NCBI GenBank assembly: GCA_965223835.1 | Contig: CBDCXQ010000001.1 | Location: forward strand, 2,108,001 to 2,172,000 | Source: CAVYXZ01 sp965223835 | GTDB taxonomy: Bacteria; Chloroflexota; Anaerolineae; Aggregatilineales; Phototrophicaceae | Length of the DNA: 64,000 nt | Reading direction: 5' to 3' | Shown here: positions 1 to 9,900 of the stretch, piece by piece | Position numbering within the stretch: the first letter of the stretch is position 1 | How the letters are laid out: every line of letters begins with the position of its first letter | Notes under the pieces: generated by a model | Seen by the model: only the letters and a program-made list of their open reading frames with translations | What the model was told of the DNA's origin: nothing | Databases searched by the model: none | Made by a program: the position numbers and the translations under genes

Positions 1-1280
1 ATATTCTTCAAAGCGGTCTGCAAATGTATCAGCATCCGTTCAATGAAAGCATCGGAAAAACGGCTCTGTGAATATGATATTTGCAAAATCATTGCGGATG
101 CAGGCATCACTGCCAGGGTAAGCGGGAAGTTGGTGCGTTCATAGGCAACGATGTCTTCAATTCGCAGGCCTGCCTCTTTGCCCGCTAAATTACCTATGGG
201 GAAATTTTCAAAAACGATTGCGGTCTCAAACAATGGGCGATCATTGGGAATATCGCTCCAATTATGAATATCCGCCAGCGATGTATATTCGAACGGAGTC
301 ATAGCGGATTGTTGCGCATGGATTGCTGTCAGCAGGTTGGCAACGGTTGAAGTGGCAGCCAGGCGCACCCGCATAGGCAATGTGTTGATCAATAACCCGA
401 TTATATTTTCAACACCGGCCAGATCCGTCGCTCTACCAGAGACCGCCACGCCAAACAGTACATCGTCGTCGCCACTGTATACCGCCAGCAGCAGTGCCCA
501 GGCGAGTTGCACGAGATTGTTGACGGTGCAGCGCTGATTGCGGGCAAATGTGCTGAGTGCCTGTGTTTCGGTTGCAGAGAGTGTTAGTTGTTTCGCTATA
601 TATTGGTGGTCATTATTGGCGGGGTGGGGTGCCTGAATCGTTGTCGGAGCAACCATGCCTGCGAGTAAGTCTTGCCAGTAGTTTTTGGCCTGCTCTACAT
701 CTTGTTGTACAAGCCACTCGATGTAGTCACGGTAGCGGCGTCTTGGGGGCAATTCGGCAATCGTGCCATTCAAGCTGGCTTCATAACTGACCATCAAGTC
801 GTTCAGCAGATGGGTACCCGACCAACCATCAAGCAGCAAATGATGAAAGCTCCAGATCAATTTGGTTGTGTTGTCGGTCCACTGGATCAGCGTAATGCGC
901 ATCAGTGGCGCTTTGTTCAACTCAAAACCACGCTGACGATCTTGCTCCAAAAACTGTGCTAATTGCTCATCCTTTTCGTCGGTTTTGTGTGTTCGCCAAT
1001 CGAGCACCACAAAGGGTAGTGTGACCTGTGAACGAATGATTTGGAGAGGCCGCTCACGTTTTTCCCACATAAACAGGCTGCGCAACTCAGGATAGCGGTC
1101 AACAATTTGCTGCCAGGCATTTTGGAAGGCAGTAATTTCGAGCGGGCCGCGCAAAGTTGCCGTAAACTGTTCAAAGTAGACGCTGCTGTCTGGTTCGGCG
1201 ATAACGTGATACAACATGCCTTCTTGAAGTGGAGACAGGGCATAAATATCTTCCACATCTTTTTGAGCGGTGCGAACCAT
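1..1280 (-). CDS. NRPS condensation domain, partial (runs off left edge)
   Basis: The first 426 codons of an NRPS protein; the rest lies outside the window. The N-terminus begins with a condensation (C) domain: the C1-like stretch LSPLQEGMLYH lies about 15 residues in, and the catalytic HHLLLDG (HHxxxDG) motif sits near 822-857. This C domain directly follows a protein ending in an epimerization domain, so a DCL-type condensation (D-configured donor, L-configured acceptor) is expected; that is inferred from order, not measured. ATG at 1280, three bases after the stop of the upstream gene, so it is the next gene of the same operon. The product release domain must lie further left. Confidence 0.93.
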   Translation of the reverse strand, partial: MVRTAQKDVEDIYALSPLQEGMLYHVIAEPDSSVYFEQFTATLRGPLEITAFQNAWQQIVDRYPELRSLFMWEKRERPLQIIRSQVTLPFVVLDWRTHKTDEKDEQLAQFLEQDRQRGFELNKAPLMRITLIQWTDNTTKLIWSFHHLLLDGWSGTHLLNDLMVSYEASLNGTIAELPPRRRYRDYIEWLVQQDVEQAKNYWQDLLAGMVAPTTIQAPHPANNDHQYIAKQLTLSATETQALSTFARNQRCTVNNLVQLAWALLLAVYSGDDDVLFGVAVSGRATDLAGVENIIGLLINTLPMRVRLAATSTVANLLTAIHAQQSAMTPFEYTSLADIHNWSDIPNDRPLFETAIVFENFPIGNLAGKEAGLRIEDIVAYERTNFPLTLAVMPASAMILQISYSQSRFSDAFIERMLIHLQTALKN

Positions 1281-1283
1281 ACG

Positions 1284-3233
1284 CTAATCCTCCAGGTCTG
1301 CCAGCAAGTCGTCCAATTCACCTTGATCGATAAAGGCTGTTGGGAAATCAGAAGGTGAAAAACCACCCGCATCTGCGGTCAAACAATGGTTGATAAGGGA
1401 TTCTAAATTGGTGAAAAACTGCATAGCCAATGACTCGATGGTTGATCTGGTATGAATTGCTTGCGAGTATGTCCACGTGGCTTCCAGACAATCCTCTTTA
1501 ATCAGGCTGTTGATTTCAATCAAGTAACGACGAGTGTCCTGGGGGTAGCGGGTTTCACCAATTGCGGTTGATTCCAGTTTAAACAACGAATTCGGGCGAT
1601 CACCAATCCGACCCAAATAATTAAAGACGATTTCTGGCTCTGGCATTTGTGCTAAGCGTTCCTTGAGAACTGAGTCGTGACTTAGATGTTGCAATAGTCC
1701 GTGACCGATGCCATTGTTCGGAACTGTACGGAGCTGTTCCTTAATATCTAACAGCACCTCTCCTGGGTTACTGGATGATTTGATTGTCAACGCTATCGGG
1801 AACACGCTGGTGAACCAACCGACTGTGCGGGAAATATCGACGTTGCCAACGCTAGTTTCACGACCATGACCTTCCAATGCCAGCAAAATCGTTGTTTTGT
1901 TGGTCCAGTGGGTCAGGGTCATCGCCAGGGCGGTGAGTAAGACATCGTTGATGCGCGTGTGATAGACCTCTGGCACGTCATGTAAGAGTGCCGCCGTTTT
2001 TGTTGCATCCAATTTCGCGGTAATAGTCGCCGCATCAGCAACCATATTGACTGTCTGGTTCAGGTCGCGCGGCAGGCGGTCGGGTAGATGAAAACGAGAA
2101 TTTAACCAATATGCTTTTTCGTCAGTCAGTGCCTTTGATTGGGCATAATCTGTGAGCAGCTGACTCCAGTCCAGATATGAAGTTGCCTCTGCAGGCAGCG
2201 TGATGTCTTTGTTTTGTCGCCGTGAGAGATAAGCTGTTTCCAGGTCTTCCAGCACAATTTGCCAGGAAAGCGCATCAATAATCAGATGATGTACCAGCAG
2301 CAAGACATAAGATTGCTGTGGGGTATCGAATTGAGCGAATCGGACTAGATCGCCAGTCTCTAATTGTAAGTTCTGGTGAAATCGGGTGGCAATCGTCTCA
2401 ATCTGGGTCAGTTGTTCATTCCAAGAGGCCGAAGTTAAGCGGTGATGTTCGAATGGTATGATTTCAGGTACGGGAGATGCGGTCTGTTGCCATTCACCAT
2501 CATAATTTGTGAAGCGAGTATACAGGGTGGGGTGATGTTGTACAACAGCGTGAAGGGCGGCCTGAAGTATTTCAGGGTCAAGGACCGTTTCTGACTGTAG
2601 CAGAAACGCCTGATTCCATTGCGCCGGCTGTTGTAGATGTTGGTCGATAAACCAATGTTGGATCGGCGTAAGTGGCGCAACATCGGCTACGGGTTGAGGC
2701 TCATTGGGTGTTTCCACAAGCGCTTCAGCAATCCCGGCAAGCTCCCGAATCGTCGGATAGTCGAACACGTCGTTAGGGGACAGTTTCAAGCCAATTTGCT
2801 TGGCGCGGGCAACAATCTGAATGCTGATTAATGAATCGCCACCGATCTCAAAGAAGTTGTCATTGATGCTGATGCGATCAAAGCCCAGCACGTCGGCCCA
2901 GATTTCAGTCAATTGTTTTTCGGCGGTTGTACGCGGTGTTTGTATTTCTGATCCGTCATACTGAGGTCCAACCTGTGGTTCTGGCAATGCCTGCCGGTCT
3001 ATTTTCCCGTTAGGGGTTCGGGGAAATTCATCGACTAGAACAAATGCCGTCGGCACCATATAATCTGGGAGTTGGTCACGTAAGTATTGACGCAAATCGT
3101 CTCCAGTGATGGACTGTCCAACCAGCCACGCAACCAGTCGTTCCTCGCCACTTGTGTATTGCTGAAGCTGGGTTGCCAGATGTTGGCGTTGGTGGGGTGA
3201 TAGGTTGGCGAGTCGCTGCTTTATATCGTTCAT
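1284..3233 (-). CDS. NRPS: A-domain C-terminal subdomain, carrier (T) and epimerization (E) domains
   Basis: A 649-residue protein that opens in the middle of an adenylation domain. Residues about 30-80 hold only the mobile C-terminal subdomain (A9-like LPDYMVP at 55-61, A10 NGKIDR at 75-80 with the catalytic Lys). A carrier domain follows with GGDSL at 131-135 (phosphopantetheine Ser), then a full epimerization domain, about 185-620: PIQHWF, HHLIIDALSW (315-324), GHGRE (455-459), RTVGWFT (469-475) and FNYLG (537-541). It should make the tethered residue D-configured. The missing A core is supplied by the gene at 4041-6956, with a methyltransferase gene between them. ATG follows the methyltransferase stop directly (TAAATG), with a GG-rich ribosome site inside that gene, so the split looks genuine rather than a frameshift. 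Confidence 0.92.
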   Translation of the reverse strand: MNDIKQRLANLSPHQRQHLATQLQQYTSGEERLVAWLVGQSITGDDLRQYLRDQLPDYMVPTAFVLVDEFPRTPNGKIDRQALPEPQVGPQYDGSEIQTPRTTAEKQLTEIWADVLGFDRISINDNFFEIGGDSLISIQIVARAKQIGLKLSPNDVFDYPTIRELAGIAEALVETPNEPQPVADVAPLTPIQHWFIDQHLQQPAQWNQAFLLQSETVLDPEILQAALHAVVQHHPTLYTRFTNYDGEWQQTASPVPEIIPFEHHRLTSASWNEQLTQIETIATRFHQNLQLETGDLVRFAQFDTPQQSYVLLLVHHLIIDALSWQIVLEDLETAYLSRRQNKDITLPAEATSYLDWSQLLTDYAQSKALTDEKAYWLNSRFHLPDRLPRDLNQTVNMVADAATITAKLDATKTAALLHDVPEVYHTRINDVLLTALAMTLTHWTNKTTILLALEGHGRETSVGNVDISRTVGWFTSVFPIALTIKSSSNPGEVLLDIKEQLRTVPNNGIGHGLLQHLSHDSVLKERLAQMPEPEIVFNYLGRIGDRPNSLFKLESTAIGETRYPQDTRRYLIEINSLIKEDCLEATWTYSQAIHTRSTIESLAMQFFTNLESLINHCLTADAGGFSPSDFPTAFIDQGELDDLLADLED

Positions 3234-4025
3234 TTATTTTACCGCCTTGATGACGATCATCGAGTTGGCCCACCATGTATCGTGAATGTCCTGTGGCAGA
3301 TCAAGATTTGTCACCTGATGGAGCGTAAACGATGAAAAATATTTAAAGACGGCACGCTGGTGGGCGCGACTGAGCGAGTCGATTTCGTTGGTTAGATAGG
3401 TGAACACACCGCCTTCACGCAGGTGCTTAGATGCGGTCGGGAAAAAGTGCTCAGCGAAAGTTGAGCTTTTGACAGCGGTTTCAAGATATTCTTCTTCATC
3501 CAGAGCGTAGGTATGAAAAAAGATACTGTCATATTGTTCAAGCTGATCGGTCACATCCTGCCAGCGACCATGAAGTAAACGAATATCACGCTGAGGATAC
3601 TGCTCACACCATTGAAGATAGCGCTCGACAACCGAGTCGTTGCATTCGATAATTGTATGCGATTTCGCCCCAATCGACTGAATCATATCGGCTGAAACAC
3701 CCCGACCAAACCCCACCTCCAGCAGATCGCGGTCCGGTGCAGCAGCGACCTTAGCCATTGCTTGCATAATCGGAATCTGCCAGTCTTCCATGATTTCGTC
3801 GTCGGTGAGGACCTTGTGTGTCCGATTTTCCAGGTTGAACTGGTCGATGCCAGGTACAAAGCTAGCGGCGATAGGGTGAAGTGCATTGAGATCGTCAACG
3901 AATTCCGCCAGTGATTTGTTGAGTAGCCAGTTTCGCTGGGCATCGCGTGGTGGACGAATGAAATTGTCATTTGTGATATTGAGCGTAATCTCAAAATCGC
4001 GCTGGCGTTTGATGCGACGGGTCAT
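3234..4025 (-). CDS. GAMT-like SAM-dependent methyltransferase inside the split NRPS module
   Basis: A 263-residue class I methyltransferase. The SAM-binding stretch LLEVGFGRG (101-109), IIECN (125-129), GRWQDV (153-158) and a HTYALDEEE stretch (171-179) follow the pattern of guanidinoacetate/arginine N-methyltransferases (GAMT family). The residue matching the family Asp of 'DTYPL' is His171, and the 'WE.P' site reads WQIP (82-85), so the substrate is probably not guanidinoacetate. It lies exactly where N-methyltransferase domains are inserted in NRPS adenylation domains (between A8 and A9), but as its own polypeptide: 15 bases after the C-A gene and abutting the A-tail-T-E gene. Its AAAGG ribosome site is visible. 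The acceptor atom cannot be told from sequence. Confidence 0.87.
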   Translation of the reverse strand: MTRRIKRQRDFEITLNITNDNFIRPPRDAQRNWLLNKSLAEFVDDLNALHPIAASFVPGIDQFNLENRTHKVLTDDEIMEDWQIPIMQAMAKVAAAPDRDLLEVGFGRGVSADMIQSIGAKSHTIIECNDSVVERYLQWCEQYPQRDIRLLHGRWQDVTDQLEQYDSIFFHTYALDEEEYLETAVKSSTFAEHFFPTASKHLREGGVFTYLTNEIDSLSRAHQRAVFKYFSSFTLHQVTNLDLPQDIHDTWWANSMIVIKAVK

Positions 4026-4040
4026 AAGTCAGCCTTTTTG

Positions 4041-6956
4041 TTAAATTACTTGTTCTTCAACTGTGCGTAGGAGTTGCTCAGCAAGATTATCATCTAGCGC
4101 TGCCAGGTGACCGGCTAATGCGTCTATGTCATTGCTGTCGATAGCCGCGTGGGATTGATGCATCATGACGACTGCTTCGCTGACTGCAGGGTGTTGCAGC
4201 AGGCGGTTTTCAATTTCACCTGATTCAATCCGATAACCTCTGATTTTCACCTGCTCATCGACTCGTCCTAGAAATTGTAAATTGCCATCCGGCAACCAGC
4301 GCACCAGGTCACCGGTTCGGTACATGCTCTCTGGCACAGCACCAATCTGAAGGTCAACGAAGCGCTCAGCAGTCAAATCGGGCCGATTTAAGTAACCTTT
4401 GGCAACGCCGTCACCAGCGATGTAGAGTTCGCCGGGAACCCCAATCGGAACCATTTGCTGATAGGCATCGAGAACATAGGTCCGCACGTTCGGGATTGGC
4501 GGTCCAATCGGATTCGGCTGGGGTCCCCCTGACTGCGGGAATTTGTACGCAGTACTCCACACGGTACCCTCGGTCGGACCATACTCATTGTACAAATTCG
4601 CCTGGGGCACGTTCATGTAATGTTGCTTCGCGAGTTGTGAATTTGCTGCTTCACCGGCAACTATCACACAGCGCAACGAACGAAGCTGATCTACGTCTGA
4701 ATGTTCCAGGATGAGTTGATAGAGCGATGGTAAACAGAGGGTATGCGTAATGTGGTTTTGAGCGATGAGATTGGCAATGGCCGTCACATCTTGCTCGATA
4801 CGTTCAGGTGTCAATACCAGGGTGCCGCCGGTGCATAAGGTCCAGAAGATTCCGACCACTGAACTATCAAAGGCAAATGATGACAGCAGCAGGAAGCTTT
4901 CCAGCGGCTCTGAATAAAACCGAAAGCGGGCAGTTGTAGAATGCACGAGATTACGATGCGTTATCTCAACACCTTTAGGCTTTCCAGTTGAGCCAGAGGT
5001 ATAGATCACATAGGCTCGGTTAGTAGAGTCGATGTTGATTGCTGGATTTTGGTCGGCATGTTGCACAATTAATGACTGGTCGCTGTCGATAGAAATAATT
5101 TGTGTCGTAGCGAGGTCAAGACGAGCAGCGACATGCTCATGCGTTATCAACACGGGTTCACTCTGGGCGGATGCAAGGTCTTCCAGGATGAACATGATGC
5201 GTTCGGTTGGATAAGCTGGGTCAATGGGAACATAAGCTGCGCCAGCTTTCAGGATACCGACAATACCGACAATTAAATCAACTGAACGCTCAACACATAG
5301 GGCGACCAACGTTCCTGGTTGCACGCCCTGTGCGAGCAGATAGTGGGCAAGCTGATTGGCGCGTTGATTGAGTTCCGTATAGGTTAACTGCTCAGCGTCA
5401 AAGATAACTGCGTTTTTATCGGGATTAGCCAGCGCCTGTTCTTCGAACAATTTGTGGATACGGTAGTCGGCGGAATAACTCATCTGAGTGTTATTCCATG
5501 TCAGGCTAAGTGTTTCGCGTTCGGTTGTGGTCAGCAGCGGGAGTTGCATGATGGGTTGATCGGGTTCGTCGGCAATTCCCTTGAGTAACGTTTCATAATG
5601 CCTCAGCATCCGGTCGATCGTTGCGAAGTCGAACAGATCGGTGTTGTATTCAATCCCGATTTCTAAGCCGTCGTTAGTTTCGCGGGTGAACAGCGTCAAA
5701 TCAAATTTTGCCACGCCGCCATCAACAAACACGGGTTCAAGGTCAAGCCCCGGCAGGTGAAAAATTGCATTCACATCTTGTTGATGCACGTGCATGACCT
5801 GAAACAATGGATGATAGCTAAGGTCGCGAGTGGGCCGCAGCTCACTCACTAATTTTTCGAACGGCAGTGTCTGGTGCGAAAGCGCTTGCAAGAATGTTTC
5901 GCGAACAACTGTGACAACTTCGGGGAACGTGGGATTACCCGCAAAATCGGAACGGATAACCAGAGTGTTCAGGCACATGCCGATCAGATTTTTCAATTCC
6001 GGTTGGCTGCGATTAGCGACTGGAATGCCAACTGGAATAGTCTCCTGGCCGGTATAGCGATGCAAGAGGATCTGAAAAGCAGCGAGTAGCGTTACAAAGA
6101 CCGTTGTATTGGCTGATTGACTGATCTGGCGTAATGTAGTTAATAATTCTGGTTCCAGGTTTTGTTTTACTAGCTTACCCACGTAGGTCTGGGTAGCCGG
6201 GCGGGGACGGTCGGTAGGCAGTTGAAGCAATGCTGGCAAGGCGTTTAATTGATCCTGCCAGTATTCAAGTGACGATTGCATGGCCTGGTCTGAAAGTGAC
6301 TGCCGTTGCCAGTAAGCGAAATCAGTGTATTGTAACGGTAAATCGGGCAGATCGGGCTGTGTGCCCTGCGTTAACGCGGCGTAACATTGGGCCAGTTCGC
6401 GCCAGAAAACCTCGTTAGACCATTCGTCGGCAATAATGTGATGAATGGTGATGAGCAGAATGTATTCGTCTGTTTGTAGTTGCAGGAGAGTTACGCGCAG
6501 CAATGGCCCTGCCTCAAGATTGAACGGTCGGCGCGCTTCATCCACACTCAATTTTTGGATGGCCTGATCTCGCTCAGGCTCCGAGAGGAATTCGAGATCA
6601 ACAAATTCTATTTCCAAAGTCTGTGACGGGGCAACCTGTGGTTGGGCTTGCCCGGCCACCACTGTAAATGTTGTATGCAAGGCCTCATGCCGTTGCATGA
6701 TGATATTGATGCTCTGTTGTAATGCCGCAATATTGAGCGCACCCGCGCTGCGGACGGCATCATGCATGTTGTAAGCCGGGCTACTCTCCAAATCAAGCTG
6801 ATTGAGGAACCAGAGACGCTCTTGCGCAAATGACATCGGGGCTGGTTCATGAGCCGGACGTGTTCCAATACTGGTCGATTGCAGCGTGCCCCGCAAGCGT
6901 TTTTCCAGTAACGCGCGTTTGGATGCAGAAAGCTTTTCGGGCGTGTCAGTCGTCAT
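4041..6956 (-). CDS. NRPS: condensation domain plus adenylation core lacking its C-terminal subdomain
   Basis: About 971 residues (residue numbers here count from an in-frame start at 6989, 11 codons upstream). ATG at 6956 is chosen because GGAG precedes it at the right spacing; the upstream frame overlaps the previous gene. C domain about 50-480, with HHIIADE at 183-189 where the family usually has HHxxxDG. A domain about 500-935: YTSGSTGKPKG (663-673), NEYGPTE (801-807), YRTGDL (890-895) and A8 around 908-927. The protein stops about 55 residues after A8, so A9 and A10 are missing and are found in the gene at 1284-3233. My reading of the specificity pocket is D-S-V-C-I-A-E-V-W-K (last residue assumed); I cannot assign a substrate. 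Without the partner subdomain the domain should not complete the adenylation cycle. Confidence 0.93.
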   Translation of the reverse strand: MTTDTPEKLSASKRALLEKRLRGTLQSTSIGTRPAHEPAPMSFAQERLWFLNQLDLESSPAYNMHDAVRSAGALNIAALQQSINIIMQRHEALHTTFTVVAGQAQPQVAPSQTLEIEFVDLEFLSEPERDQAIQKLSVDEARRPFNLEAGPLLRVTLLQLQTDEYILLITIHHIIADEWSNEVFWRELAQCYAALTQGTQPDLPDLPLQYTDFAYWQRQSLSDQAMQSSLEYWQDQLNALPALLQLPTDRPRPATQTYVGKLVKQNLEPELLTTLRQISQSANTTVFVTLLAAFQILLHRYTGQETIPVGIPVANRSQPELKNLIGMCLNTLVIRSDFAGNPTFPEVVTVVRETFLQALSHQTLPFEKLVSELRPTRDLSYHPLFQVMHVHQQDVNAIFHLPGLDLEPVFVDGGVAKFDLTLFTRETNDGLEIGIEYNTDLFDFATIDRMLRHYETLLKGIADEPDQPIMQLPLLTTTERETLSLTWNNTQMSYSADYRIHKLFEEQALANPDKNAVIFDAEQLTYTELNQRANQLAHYLLAQGVQPGTLVALCVERSVDLIVGIVGILKAGAAYVPIDPAYPTERIMFILEDLASAQSEPVLITHEHVAARLDLATTQIISIDSDQSLIVQHADQNPAINIDSTNRAYVIYTSGSTGKPKGVEITHRNLVHSTTARFRFYSEPLESFLLLSSFAFDSSVVGIFWTLCTGGTLVLTPERIEQDVTAIANLIAQNHITHTLCLPSLYQLILEHSDVDQLRSLRCVIVAGEAANSQLAKQHYMNVPQANLYNEYGPTEGTVWSTAYKFPQSGGPQPNPIGPPIPNVRTYVLDAYQQMVPIGVPGELYIAGDGVAKGYLNRPDLTAERFVDLQIGAVPESMYRTGDLVRWLPDGNLQFLGRVDEQVKIRGYRIESGEIENRLLQHPAVSEAVVMMHQSHAAIDSNDIDALAGHLAALDDNLAEQLLRTVEEQVI

Positions 6957-6960
6957 TTTT

Positions 6961-9900
6961 CTACTCCATTTTCCCCAAGAGCGCTTCAACCTCCGCCTCG
7001 CTCATATTCTCGATTTCGGCTACGAGCTGTGCCTCAATGGCACTGGCTAACCCTGCGATTGTCGGCTGTTGGAAAAATGTTGGCAAGGGGATTTCGATTT
7101 GGAAAGCCTGGTTCGCCAGAGCCATTGCCTGCAGCGCTGGGAGTGAATGACCGCCCAGTTCGAAGAAATTGTCATGAATGCCGATCTGCTGGAGTCCCAG
7201 TACACGGCACCAGATGTCGGCTAAAGATTCTTCTACCGCGTTCGTCGGTGCGACATACGAGGTGGTCGTTACAGGCTGTTGTTGGTCAGGATCGGGTAAG
7301 GCAGCGCGATCAATTTTGCCATTGGTCGTCAACGGCATTTGCGCCAACTGCACAAACTGCGCGGGTAACATAAAGTCCGGCAATGCTTGGGCAAGGTATT
7401 GCTGCACTTCCGCCGATGACAATTCCGAATCAGCAACGTACCAGGCGACCAGGCGCTGTGAGTTGTTCGAATGATCTGTTAAATCATACCCAATGTCGTG
7501 GAGCAGGTTCTGGACATAGGCCTCATCAATGTCATCGTCCAATTCATCGAGGGCGGCCTCACGGTTTTTGTGACCCAGTCGCACGTCCCAACTATAAGGT
7601 AAGGCGTAATTGTGGTAGCCACGTTGGTGTTTATGAACATAAATGCCCGCATCATTAATCAAGCAATTGGTTGAGCGTCCAGTGTCTGCCGGGCGTATCC
7701 AGGGTGCATGTTGATCCAAAAATTTGTACATCTCGTCCAGGCTGACATCGCTGTAACGATAAAAGTCAATTATCTGAATTTCATCGAACAACGCATCGTC
7801 CTGAAAAAGCTGCGTGTCGAGCAACTGATTAACCGCATCTGGTTGTCGGTGATAGGCGCGGCGGGCGGCAATGATTGATTCGTCGAAGCGGTCGGGATCA
7901 AACGAATCATTCAAGAAGACATCAGCGCTCAGACGAGTCTCAAAAAACTGACCACGTGAGAGGCCGGTAAAAATGTAATGAATGCCTCGCTCCCGAGCCA
8001 ACTTAATCCCCAGTGTGTATATCGTCTTAAAACAACCGTTGCAGACATTGTTAAAGCGTTGCAGGCTGTCTACGAAGATCGCGTTCATAGCGGGTGTTTC
8101 ACCAAAAATGTGCTCAACGCCCAGATCAGCCGTGACGCGGCGGATGTTAGCCTTCGCGCCATCGGAAATGTAGCCGTTGTCTAGCGTAAATGCCAGCACG
8201 CTTAGTCCCATGTTGACTAACTGATAGAGGACATAGGTGCTGTCTTTACCGCCACTGAGTAGCATCAGGCAATCATATTCGCCACTACCTGATGCTTTCG
8301 CACGCGCAACGAGGACATGAAGTTCATCCATCGTCTTAAAGTAGGCTCGAGCTTTCTCGCGGTAGGTTTCATAGGTTTGACAAGTGGTACAGACCCCAGC
8401 GGCATCGAACGTAACGCCGGGAAAATTGGAAGGGAGGCCGCATCGAACACAATATTGCGTGACTTCAGCGGCTGTTTCTGCGGCGGACTGGACCACCTGA
8501 ACAACAGCAGACTGAATCGCAGAATGACTTGCGAGTGCTGTCTCGATTTCACCCAATTCGATGCGCGCGCCGCGAATCTTGACTTGATAATCGGCACGAC
8601 CGAGAAATTCAAGCTGACCGTCTGGAGACCAGCGGGCCAGGTCCCCTGTTCGATACAAGCGCTGACTGTCGGCAAAGGAGTTCTCAATAAAGCGGTCGGC
8701 AGTTAATGTTGGTCGGTTGAGATAACCGCGGGCCAGGCCGATGCCACCAATAAAGATTTCACCAATGACCCCAGTCGGCACTGGATTCAGGTGATGGTCA
8801 AGCACATAGATTTGTTTATTAGCTGCTGGTTTGCCAATTGGAACTGATAATTTGGTATCAACCTGTGGTTGATAGCGATGGACCATGCAGCCAACAACCG
8901 CCTCAGTAGGTCCATATTCATTGTAGATTTCAACTTGCCCGTTGAATTTATCATGAATTTGCTGGGCCAGGTTTGTTTTAAAGTCCTCACCACCGACAAT
9001 GAATTTACGAACCTGTGAATTGGTCAATTCAATGTCTTGCAACAGGCTGAGATGGGCCGGGGTCAACTTAATAATATCCACCGCGTTATCTTCAATGACC
9101 TTTAAGATGACCATGCCGCGCACGCCTTCATCCTCGCGGTAGAGTGTTATCTGGCCGCCGGAGATTAACGGGACAAAGATTGACGTGACAGTTAAGTCAA
9201 AGGCTAATGAAGAATAAAGGGGGAAAGTCAGCTTTTCACCACGGCAGTATGTTTGCTCAGCCCACCAGGCATAGTTGACCAGCCCGCTATGTTCAATCAG
9301 AGTGCCTTTGGGTTTCCCGGTTGACCCTGATGTGTAGATGGCATATGCCAGATTATCGACTCCCGGCTTTACAGGTAAATTATCGGTGGACTCGTTGTCA
9401 AACGCGGTGTTGTCAATTGCGACTGGATTAGTGTTGAAATCACCAAAGACCGAAAGCAAGGATTGCTGTGCCAAAAGAATAGGTGTTTGTCTGGTCGCTT
9501 CGGCAATGTCGTCTAACATAAATGCCAGCCGTTCGTTGGGGTAGGCCGGGTCGAGGGGCACATAAGCGCCACCTGCCTTTTGAATGCCCAGCAGCGCGAT
9601 CACAGTTTCCGGCCTGTGCTCTGCACATAATGCAACCAGTGTATCCGGCCCAACACCTTGCCGCTGAAGCCAGTGGGCCACCTGATTCGACCGCGTATTC
9701 AATTCATCATAAGATAGCGTGGTCGTGCCGTCAGCAATTGCGATGGCTTGCGGTGTTGCTTGTACCTGCTTTTCGAAAAGGGTAACAACGGTCTCGTCAA
9801 CGGGATATTCAGCAGTTGTCAAATTGAAATCACCAACGTAGCGAGCGTGTTCGGCTGTGGAGAGCAACGGTACCCGACTAATGATTTGCTCGCGGTCGGT

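Noticed and set aside
959..1372. Open frame across the junction of two NRPS genes
   Set aside because: It lies over the C domain and E-domain tail in another frame and has no family features.
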